DNA from: Muscardinus avellanarius
Lineage: Eukaryota; Chordata; Mammalia; Rodentia; Gliridae
Length of the DNA stretch: 64,000 bases
NCBI GenBank assembly: GCA_963383645.1
Contig: OY726565.1
Coordinates: 36,933,529-36,997,528 of the forward strand
Direction of reading: 5' to 3'
In this document: piece by piece, positions 55,724-64,000 of the stretch
Layout of the letters: each line of letters starts with the position of its first letter
Position numbering within the stretch: the stretch's first letter is position 1
Position numbers and translations under genes: made by a program
Notes under the pieces: generated by a model
Told to the model about the DNA's origin: nothing
Database searches by the model: none
The model's input: the letters and a program-made list of their open reading frames with translations, nothing else

Positions 55724-56740
55724 GGGGGGACTCCATCCCCATGGCTTCTAGTTTCCCCTTAATTTTCTTCACCTTGATATCAACTTAGTCATTTGAGCAT
55801 ACAGAGCTACAAGGGAAACTTGTTTTCTTTTGCTAGGCAAAGATATGCCTGTACCACCATATTGTTTGGGTCAATATGTTTATTATTTTGAATGTTAAGA
55901 CCCCGGGTTATCTGGCTGTCTGAGCATGCCGTGTCGCAGGTGTCAAGTTAATGACATTGATGTGCTTGTTTCATTCATGTAAACAGAGGCAATGTATCTG
56001 GTCTGCACTGAAAGGAAGAATAGGTATCATTCTAAATTTATTACATACCTCTTATTTTTTATTGATAAAATATCCTAGAACTTCATAAAGAATTACTGAC
56101 TTGCTTGTAAAGGTATTAATTAATAGCTATAGTAACAGCTAGGTCTGCTTTATTCAACAAGAGAGAAGATATCTCAAGTAAATTAAAGCTATGCATATGT
56201 AATGAATTTTAGATTTGATTTTAGCTGAGATTTGTGACCTAATTTGTAGAGACCCAAGTAATATCATGAAGGTTACATCTACTTAAAGAAATTGTCCAAA
56301 TTAAGCAGTTAAAATGAAGGTTTAAAATTTTTCCCTGACTAATTTTAATAGCAGCTTTGATTTGATTTGATTTGATTAATTGGGGAATTTGAGATTTCTG
56401 CAATTTCTTGCTGGTTATTTTTATATTTTGTGGACTTAGTGAGCTAATAAGTGAGATAAAAATTAGATCACCTGAGTAACTGATGAAAATAAAATTGGTT
56501 TTTGAATCTTTGATAAACCTCCAAAATGTAATAGTTGCAGCAAGGCCCGTTTTGTCTTATCAACTGTCTTCAGGTTTGTGTCCAAGACCACCTAAGGAAA
56601 CACATAATCAGAAGTTCTTGAATATTTGGTTTTAAGATTCCTTCAAACTCTTAAATATTGAGGACTTTGAAAAGCTTTGGTTCATATATATTCTATTTAT
56701 TAATATTTATTGTATTAGAGAGTCAAAATGAAAATGAAAA
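54731..56740. other. Mostly unassigned, with two (GT)n tracts
   Basis: (GT)n at 55407-55443 and 55675-55722, and a (TTTGA)n run at 56357-56378. No exon recognised; 55570-55620 ('aggagtttatttcttcttc') may be an old repeat. Confidence 0.35.
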
Positions 56741-56743
56741 CTT

Positions 56744-56960
56744 TTAAGATATTTTTTATTTTGGGCGGTACTTGGAATGGAATGCAGGGCTACAACCCCA
56801 GCCCTATTTTTTATTCTTTATTTTGAAATAGTGTCTCACTGAGTCACAGAGGGCCTCACTAAGTAGCTGAGGCTATCTGCAAACTGTGATCCTCTCGTCT
56901 CAGCCTCTCGAATGCTGGGATTATAAGGGTGCGCCACCGCTCCTGGTTAAGATATTTATT
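56744..56960 (-). repeat. B1-dID SINE, antisense, with TSD
   Basis: TSD 'taagatattt' at about 56744 and 56947. ID half 'gcggtacttggaatggaatg' (shortened), 7SL half ending 'gcgccaccgctcctgg'. Confidence 0.83.
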
Positions 56961-56964
56961 TTTT

Positions 56965-57640
56965 AGAAAAATTGTAATTGGGGATTGAACCCAAAATATT
57001 CTCCTTCCAAGTCACACTCCTAATTTTTATATATATATTTTTTTTTTTTTTTTTTTTTTTTTGGTGTGTGTGTGTGTTACTGGGAATAAAACCCAGGAAT
57101 ATTTTGAATCCAAGCTACACCCCAGCCATATTTTTTGTGTGTGTTGGGGGGGAACCAGGGATGGAAGCCAGGGGCATTCCACCTCCAAGCTACACCGTCA
57201 GCCCTATTTTTATTCTTTATTTTATTTAAATAGGGTCTCACTGAGTTGCAAAGGATCTCACTAAGTACCTGAGGCTCCCTCCAAACTACAGTCCTCCTGT
57301 CTCAGCCTCCAAAATTCTGGGATCACAAGCATGTGCCACCCCAACCGGCTCCCCAGCTCTACTTCTTCTTTAGTTTGAAACAGGGTCTCATTAAGTTGTC
57401 AGGTCCTCACTAGTAGCTGAGGCTGGCTGCAAAGCTGCAATCCTCCTGTCTCAGACTCTCAAGTACTGGGATTACAAACGTGTGCCACCACACCCAACTA
57501 GCTTTTCTTAAATTGAAACAGGGTTTGCTAAATTGGGGAAAGTCTTGCTGAACTGCAGAGACTGACCTCAAACCAGAGATCTTCCTGTCTCAGCTTCCAA
57601 GGTACTGGATTACAGGCATGAACCACCATGCTTAGGTTAT
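56965..57640 (-). repeat. Three B1-dID SINEs nested in one another
   Basis: All antisense. Outer: ID half 56970-57030 ('ggggattgaacccaaaatat') and 7SL half about 57495-57637. Middle: ID half about 57066-57130 ('tactgggaataaaaccc') and 7SL half about 57356-57492. Inner: complete, about 57138-57352 ('accagggatggaagccagg' to 'ccaccccaaccggc'). Each insertion is at the 7SL/ID linker of the one before. Confidence 0.78.
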
Positions 57641-58049
57641 TATTAAATATTATTATTAATATTAAATACTTATTTAAGCTGGATGTTTAACAGAAGGGGG
57701 CTAACTTGTCATATGAACTTCAGCATTCACCCTGTTGTGATACATTATTTTTGTTGAAGTAGATGAAGAATATCCAGCCTTGCAGAAGTAAGTGGAAAAG
57801 GAAGAATTATGAGAATCACTTTTTCAAAACATTCCTTGGGCCTCAGATTTAGGTGTTTCTACCTGTCTGTTTAGAGCAATCCAAATTTCCCTTGACTAGA
57901 AAATAGAAGTTCTGGGTTCTCAATAAGGGGAAAATCCAAGTCTTAACCACACAGGAACTCTGGTATTTAGCTTAAAGCGGAGTTTTTAAATGGTGCCCAG
58001 ATAGTACTCTCAGACTAACTGAAAGCAAAAGAAACTTATTGAAGAGTGA
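57641..58049. other. Unassigned sequence
   Basis: No repeat or exon recognised. Confidence 0.3.
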
Positions 58050-58050
58050 G

Positions 58051-58471
58051 TGTAATAGTTGTATATAGAATGTTCCCTGAAATCTCATGTATTGATATTC
58101 AGAGTTGATATAATTAAGTTTTGAAGGTTGCAATCTCATCAGTGGATAAATATATTTTAATGGGTTTACTGGGTGGTAACCTAGGCAGGTGGGGTATAGC
58201 CAGAGAAGGTGGGTTCCTGTGTTGTGGCCTTGGATATTATATATGATCCCTTCTCCCCTTTTTCTCTCTTGCTTTTAGCCCCTTTCATAATGAAAGACAA
58301 GATTTCTCCTTTTCTCCTCCCTGCTTCCTATGGCCATGCCCTGAGCTCCACACACCTGGCCTGACATGGACTAAACCTCAGAAATCTCTAGAACTATGAG
58401 CAAATAAATCTTCCTTACTCTAAATTACATGGTTAGTTGCTTTGAATTACAGTAGTGAGAATGCTGACCAA
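58051..58471 (+). repeat. MaLR-type LTR
   Basis: Starts 'tgtaatagttgtatatagaa', with 'atctcatgtattgatattc', 'ttactgggtggtaacctagg', 'tgccctgagctccacacac' and 'gaactatgagcaaataaatc'. Its pyrimidine stretch (58243-58330) is not expanded, unlike the two related copies. Confidence 0.72.
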
Positions 58472-59770
58472 GGTATTGAGCAGTACAGCCAAATAAAGGA
58501 TAATTAGGAAAGATGTGGAAAGACCTAAGATTAAACATGGGTACAGTCAGATGAATGAATATAATAGTGAAATGACAAGAGAATAAAAAAGATAATAACT
58601 GACATCCGTCCTTCACACATGACCCAAACATCTCTCCATATTTGTAAATATGCATACATCTTGCTTCCCAAAGATAGAAATATGAAGGTTATTTTTTCTA
58701 TTCTCCTTTACTGCTTAAGGGATGTCAGGTCATTTAAATCACACCATGGGCTGCACCTGTGCAAGACTTTAATTCAGAACTGAATGACATGAAGAGATGG
58801 GGGAAAGGCTGCATCTGGCTAGATGGACAACAACAGTGTTGAGATTGTTCTAAAAGCCACAGATAGGGCTGTAACTCCTGATTCAGCAGCTTACTGACCA
58901 TGGAGGGCCTGACATGCTGGTGGAGCTGGCAGCTGGGCTGGCACCTTTATAATTGGGAACTTCCCGGATTTTGCAGAGGTAGCAGATGGTGCTGTCAGTC
59001 TTAGAAACTCAACCTGTGTCAGTCAGATTCCCAACAGGAAACATGTGATATAATCAGATTTAGCAGGAGAGAATTTAAGGGAAGGCCTATTGCAGAAATA
59101 TGAAAAAATTAAAAGCAACCAAAAATGAATGGCTAAGCAGTCAAGGACTAACCACCTTAGGGTCTGAAGGTACAAAGCTGGAAATGATTTTACTGGACCC
59201 CTGGGAAAGCTAGGCATGAAGAACTCTTAGGTGTGTCCAGTCGCTGCCTGACCCACAGCATGGCAAAGAAGGATAAGGAGGCTAAGTACCTAACCTTTCT
59301 CTTTTTCTTTTGAATCCTAGTCTTTCACCCAGTGCTCCAATGACTACCACTGGATGGACTTGAATGGGAGCCAGAGTACAAATAACCCACCTGAGTCAAT
59401 CCATGGGTGTCTGTGTCCTGATGCACAGCAGGACAAACAATGGACTGAAGGGAGTGGAAGACAGGTAGATAGCTACTAGAAAGTAACCATCACACAATGC
59501 AGCCTTTTTATTCATTCTGGCCTTTCTATGTCCCTTAAGAAATCAGCTTGAATTATCCAAAGTAGATTCTGTTGTCAGTAACTAAATAACTTTTACTCTA
59601 TGTTGTTTATTTGTACCTGATGTGTTTAAAGTAAAAAAAAAAAAAATCCTCAGGGAAATGAGATTGCCTGACCTAATTGAATCTGAAGTCAATAAAGATG
59701 TGGCTAACATTAGAGGATGGTACCCCACTCACCCTTGACATGGGATGTTGTTGCAAATATTACTTGAAAG
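58472..59770. other. Unassigned, possible ancient LTR near 59010
   Basis: 59010-59120 ('cagattcccaacaggaaac', 'aatcagatttagcaggag') resembles an ancient ERVL-type LTR but could not be assigned. No exon recognised. Confidence 0.3.
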
Positions 59771-59985
59771 AGCAATTTGGTGAGCCGGGCGTGGTGGCGC
59801 ACGCTTGTAATCCCCGCACTTGGGAGGCAGAGACAGGAGGATCGCACAGGTTCAATGCCAGCCTTGCTGGTTTAAGAGACCCTGTTTCCAAATAAAAACA
59901 TAAAAAATAGGTGTCTGGGAGTGTAGCCCAGAGGTAGAAGGGTTTCCAGGAACCCCAGTACCACCCCAAAAAATAGCAATTTGGT
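59771..59985 (+). repeat. Young B1-dID SINE with exact 11-bp TSD
   Basis: TSD 'agcaatttggt' at 59771-59781 and 59975-59985. CpG-rich 7SL half ('gccgggcgtggtggcgcac'), ID half 'gtctgggagtgtagcccag'. Confidence 0.92.
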
Positions 59986-60178
59986 AACCCAGAATAAAGT
60001 GATTATTGAAGTCAATCATTTGGCTGATATTAGAGCTTTTCTAAGAAAATCAGTAAGAGATATAAAAATAAACACAGGAAATAGAAATCAGGCTAGTTTA
60101 CTTTAAGTTCACAGGGCTTTAAAATAGTAAGTAATAAATTGAAGATTTTAAATCCTAGCCTCTTTCTTTCACACTAAA

Positions 60179-60235
60179 CCTCAATATGATATATGGTTAA
60201 AATGTACCAATAAAATTATATTAAAAATAAAATTT
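60179..60235 (+). repeat. Short L1 tail
   Basis: 'ctcaatatgatatatggtta' and 'aatgtaccaataaaattat' are the last bases of the L1 3' UTR. Confidence 0.55.
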
Positions 60236-60351
60236 GATATCTATAGATTTAGTATTTTCTCCCTCAGGAAAGAACATCTATTTAGAAACAAACAATTCAA
60301 TAATGTGTGTCTCTTTAAAGCACTAATATAGCAAATTTTATAATAAGAAAG

Positions 60352-60490
60352 TATGGTGGGCTGTGGTGTCACATACCTATAATCACAGTAGTTGGGAAGC
60401 TGAGATGAGGATCACAGGTTGAGAGCTTGCCTCAGTAACTTAGCAAGACCCCTGTGTTCAATTTCCAGTAGCAAACAATAAAATAAAAAG
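60352..60490 (+). repeat. B1-dID SINE with central deletion
   Basis: 7SL half 'gtggtgtcacatacctataa' joins directly from 'cttagcaagaccc' into 'ctgtgttcaatttccag', so the linker and most of the ID half are missing. Confidence 0.7.
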
Positions 60491-60784
60491 AAATAAAGTA
60501 TTTCTTTTAAAAATTTAAAAACAATCAAAGAATATTTGAAATATATAAATGTGAAAGGCACCATAACATGGAAAGATGTACTAGGTGTACTATTACCTGC
60601 CTGCTACAGCATCTCATGCAGATCTTGAGAAAGCTCGATCAGGGGATCCGCAATGGCATAGATCCCCCATGAAGTATGTCTAGCATTCCTTTCTTCATAA
60701 AATTATTTTAGGATTATTTGGATTAATATGTATAATTGGAATTTTATGTATAAACATTATAACTAAAACTGATGGGCAGTGGCT

Positions 60785-61175
60785 TGTGAGAGACTCAGGC
60801 AGCAAAGATTTTTTTCCCCAAGGATGAAGATATTGGGCCAATCAATAAGTTCAAAGTGACCTTAGTTTAAGCCAATGTATAAGATTAAGTTTGAGTCAGC
60901 CTTGTGAAGTGAGACAAAGCATACTGTTATTATTTAAATATCTGACACCCTGCCCTGAAGTCTGTAAATAATAACTTTTCCTGTCCTTGGAGATCCTGCT
61001 TGCATGGCTATGCCCTTGCTTTTCTGCCAAAAGAGAAAGTATAAAAATTGTAACAAATCCTGAATAAAATGGAGAAGCTTGAATCTGATCTCATGTGACA
61101 GTTCTTCTCTCATCGACCTCAGCTTTCTCTCACCAACACATGAACCTTGATTCTTGCTAGGGCTGGACCCCGGCA
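60785..61175 (+). repeat. Probable retroviral LTR
   Basis: A 391-bp block starts TG ('tgtgagagactcaggcagc') and ends CA ('ggctggaccccggca'). 'agtataaaaattg' (TATA-like) is at about 61038 and 'ctgaataaaatgg' (AATAAA) at about 61061, followed by a pyrimidine-rich U5-like part. The following bases do not match a primer-binding site I recognise. ERV1-like by layout; not named. Confidence 0.5.
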
Positions 61176-62020
61176 CCCGCCCCTGATCATCCAAGGACCA
61201 TTGAACATGCTGCCTTCAAAAGAGAATTTAGCAGGTATGGTGGGCTCTTGAGATTGCAGAGACCAGAAAAAAAAAGAGCCTCCTAACCTCCAAGGTGAGG
61301 GGCCTATGGTTGGTGTCATAGGCATCAGGGTCAGAGTGCAACTAAATTGAACTGACCTATGGAATCTTTGGTATTGGTATAGTGATTGTGATGTATCTGG
61401 GGCAAAATCAATTTGCAGCTAAAACCTTTGATCACTATTAAAAAAAAAAAACATATCTAGCGAGTGATGAAGGTTTGAATCACCACAATCAGCAGAGACA
61501 GCCCATAACCTATTTCCTAGAACTGAGTCGGTGTCCAGACCCCTCTATTATAGGGAAAAATGGGTAACTTGATGAAAATCCTGTGATAGCATCACAGATA
61601 CATATGGTAAATCTTCTTCTCAGCCTTTTCCCAAGAGACCTTTAGACATTTGCCAGAATAAATAAGTATTGAAAAAGGTGAGTACCATATTTCTGATAAG
61701 TTCTCAGATACTCATCTTGAGTTCACGCTGATCCTTGCAAAGCTAAAATGTCTGAATTCTGTGAGTCAAGTGGGGCTGTGGGATCAGGTGATAAGTAGAG
61801 ATTTGCCTATTGTGTATGTGATCCCAAGCTGTGTTATTTCACTGTTTCAAAGAATACAGCTGGAAAATGGTTCCTTGACCTGTTGGTTGAGAACTCTAAA
61901 AGGTAGAAGGGCCAGCAGGGACCCTCTTGTTTCTCCTTCCACTTCTAGTAAAGTACTGAATAAAAAGCAGTGGCATATCTTTCAGAGAATAATAATAAGT
62001 ATAAAACCAATATCAAAGGC
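61176..62020 (+). other. Possible decayed ERV internal sequence
   Basis: Lies between the LTR and the pol-like stretch. No frame is conserved and I identify no gag or protease motif; the assignment rests on position only. Confidence 0.25.
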
Positions 62021-62027
62021 TTGAAAG

Positions 62028-62222
62028 AAGCCAGGCGTGGTGGCACACACCTGTAATCTAAGTACTTGGGAGACTGAGACAGGAGGAACACAGGTCCAAG
62101 GCCAGCTTCAGCAAATTAGGGAGACCCTGTTTTGAAATAAAAACTAAAAAGGGGCTGGGGGTGTAACTTGAAGGAAGATTGCCCCTGAGTTCAATCCCTA
62201 GTAACAATATTAACAACAAAAG
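62028..62222 (+). repeat. B1-dID SINE
   Basis: 'gccaggcgtggtggcacac', 'ggccagcttcagcaaattag', ID half 'gggctgggggtgtaacttg'. Flanks 'ggcttgaaag' and 'ggacttaaaag' resemble a TSD. Confidence 0.83.
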
Positions 62223-62249
62223 GACTTAAAAGATGAATGATGATCCTTA

Positions 62250-62605
62250 TGACATCCCCATTTAACTGTTCTGCTTGGTGGAAAAAGCAGATGGGCTTTG
62301 GAGAACAACAAATTTTTTAGGCTATTTAATAGTAATGGTTTCAATTTCAGCAACTACCTCAGAGACAGTACTTTTACTAAAACAAGCCTATGTGGCCCCT
62401 GAAACAAGATATCTAATTGGTTTCTTTTTTATTTTATCTTTCAATGAATGGAAAATGCCAGAGTCATTTTGCTTTGACATTGCATGGCTATGTATGCTCT
62501 CCATTTCTATGACAAAACTTATTCTCAGGCCCTTTAACCCCAAAGGACATCAATATCCAGTTTCACCATGCTGGCTACATCCTCCTGGCAGGATCTGGTG
62601 AGTAA
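62250..62605 (+). pseudogene. Possible decayed retroviral pol (RT) remnant
   Basis: The frame at 62275-62601 reads VEKADGLWRTTNF near its start, then a hydrophobic segment and a P-E-S-F-C-F run, an order reminiscent of the N-terminal part of a retroviral reverse transcriptase. The match is weak and the catalytic region is not visible. Its position downstream of an LTR on the same strand supports it. It may instead be chance. Confidence 0.3.
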
Positions 62606-62667
62606 GAAGGAAAAGGTACTTAAGATGCCTAGGGAAATGTGTCAGCAGAAAGTGAGACAAAAATTCC

Positions 62668-62900
62668 ACAAAATCAGCCAGACCTGGTGGTGCATACTTG
62701 TAATCCCACCACTTGGGAGGCTGAGACAGGAGGATCACACAAGGTTCAAAGCCAGCCTCAGCTACTTAGTGAGGCTCTCAGCAACTTAGAGAGACCCTCT
62801 TTCCAAATAAAGTATAAAATAGGTCTGGGAGTATAGCCCGGAAGTAGAAAGCCCCTGAGCTCCACCCCCAGTACTACAAAAAAAAATCAACAAAATCTAA
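62668..62900 (+). repeat. B1-dID SINE with TSD
   Basis: TSD-like 'ccacaaaatc' and 'caacaaaatc'. 7SL half 'ccagacctggtggtgcatac', duplication 'agctacttagtgaggctc' / 'agcaacttagagagacc', ID half 'gtctgggagtatagcccgg'. Confidence 0.87.
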
Positions 62901-63029
62901 GAATCTGTGAGCTCTTTGACATTTCTGAAGGTCCAGTCTGGGAAGCATATCAGTATATCTTTCTCAAAAATAAAAGGTAGCAAACTTATACCTCCTACCA
63001 CTAGGATACAGCTGGTGGCAGGCCTCATG

Positions 63030-63200
63030 TGTGTATGTATGTATGTATGCGTGGGGTACTGAAGAATGAACCCAGGGGTACTCTACCACTGAGCCACATT
63101 CCCCAGCCCTTTTTGGTTTTTATCTTGAGATGGGTCTAATTTGCCAAGGCTGGCCTCAAATCTGTGGTCCTCCTGTCTCAGCCTCCTGAGTAGTAACAAA
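63030..63200 (-). repeat. B1-dID SINE, antisense, 5'-truncated
   Basis: (GTAT)n tail at 63032-63049, ID half 'ggggtactgaagaatgaacc', 7SL half to 'cagcctcctgagtagtaac', where it stops early. Confidence 0.75.
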
Positions 63201-64000
63201 AGCCTTGCTTGATGTTGAAGGCAGCATATAACATTAAATAAATCGTAGATTTCTCAGATTCAGGAAGCAAGAAATGATTTTCTAATTGGCCCAAACTTCT
63301 GCAGAAATTTTTCTGCCTCTTGGTTTTTAAGGTCCAACAGACCCAAAGGTGTATTTTGGTGTCTGTGGCAAGTTAAGATGCTATTTGAATCCTACACTGG
63401 ACCCTGGTAGAAAAATCAGAGAGGCTCTCCTCAGTAAATAACTATTTGTTGTTACTGTTGTTTTTAACTACCCTTTTCAAAAAAGTTCTAGGACTACTAC
63501 TGGTGTCTGTAGATAGTAAATACCAAAAAAAAAAAAAAAAACATAAGATTTCATGGATCTTGATATTTGCTATTACCTGATCCAACCACTCATAAAGCCA
63601 ATAGAATTTCAACGTCAAATGGAGGTCATAATCATGAGACCATCATTGGAGTTCTCATGAAGAGCTGTCTGAGCAGGAAAGGCAGTTAAGCCTGGTTACA
63701 AAAAATTCTTACAGCTCTGATGGCTCCAGCTGGAAGGGGACTGCGGCAACATCCAGCCTCACTCAGGGTAGGGAAGGGATACATTTTAAAATATAATGGA
63801 AATGAGGGAATTGTGCAGACTACTAAATTCTACTAGCTTTTGACCTAGTCTTCTTTGTGCATATCTAAAGCTACAATAGTCCCTTTTGAAATGAGGAGAG
63901 TTAGAAAAGTTTTCCAGCATTTGTGGAGTTTCCTGCCTCTATCGTGACAAATATATCCAGAAAAGGATTTTATTATTGGAGAAAAATTATAAAGAAAAGA
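63201..64000. other. Unassigned sequence to the window end
   Basis: Contains an A run at 63523-63541. 63330-63480 may be further ERV-derived sequence, but this is speculation. No exon recognised. Confidence 0.3.

Noticed and set aside
62275..62601. Intact host gene of 108 codons
   Set aside because: No start context or domain. A weak reverse-transcriptase-like order of residues downstream of an LTR makes a decayed ERV more likely, and even that is uncertain.
1..64000. Previously undescribed multi-gene system
   Set aside because: No adjacent intact coding regions, no conserved gene order and no host exons were found; the window is repeat-dominated mammalian DNA.

Overview
This window looks like intergenic or intronic mammalian DNA, AT-rich and dominated by interspersed repeats. 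I found no intact protein-coding gene, no convincing host exon, no CpG-island promoter, no CRISPR array and no prokaryotic or viral gene cluster. The most diagnostic repeats are about forty short elements that join a 7SL-derived (B1/Alu-like) half to a tRNA/ID-derived half, the B1-dID architecture known from squirrel-related rodents (Sciuridae, Gliridae, Aplodontiidae). L1 copies sharing one 3' UTR type, MaLR-type LTRs and lone ID elements agree with a rodent. The long ID-like SINE abundant in many squirrels is not seen, so I cannot name the species.

Layout. 1-5.1 kb: ancient repeat, one SINE, one ID, a 1.9 kb chimeric L1 with a 16-bp target-site duplication (TSD), and a MaLR LTR. 5.1-15.6 kb: L1 3' ends, an older L1 split by a solo LTR with TSD, several SINEs (one split by an L1 3' end, one with an expanded microsatellite in its linker), a MaLR LTR, MIR, and a 13-bp perfect hairpin. 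15.6-25.6 kb: mostly unassigned DNA, then a 5'-inverted L1 with TSD (21.35-22.61 kb), an older L1 with SINE insertions, an L2-like element, and an antisense FCF1 processed pseudogene (24.87-25.58 kb). 26.15-29.48 kb: an antisense L1 with both ends and a TSD whose 5' UTR is fused directly to ORF2, removing ORF1 and the endonuclease domain. 29.5-42 kb: SINEs, L2/MIR-like relics, L1 fragments, a probable antisense retroviral LTR (37.8-38.5 kb), and a MaLR LTR carrying a long CT tract. 42.2-45.8 kb: an old antisense L1 interrupted by SINEs, a younger L1 and a MaLR LTR. 46-53.8 kb: more L1, including a four-level nest (MaLR, SINE, L1 3' end, inverted L1), an inverted SINE-in-SINE pair and a large GGAGA tract. 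53.8-64 kb: a triple nest of SINEs, a MaLR LTR, a probable LTR with a possible decayed pol remnant, and several SINEs.

No set of genes works together here. The information is in retrotransposition history: TSDs, nesting order, 5' inversions, an L1 internal junction that may come from splicing, and microsatellites arising inside SINE linkers and LTR pyrimidine tracts. I saw no sign of a new biological system; the two TSD-flanked L1s with abnormal interiors are the items most worth checking. Family names come from recognising consensus patterns by eye and boundaries are usually good to about 10-30 bases, except where TSDs fix them.
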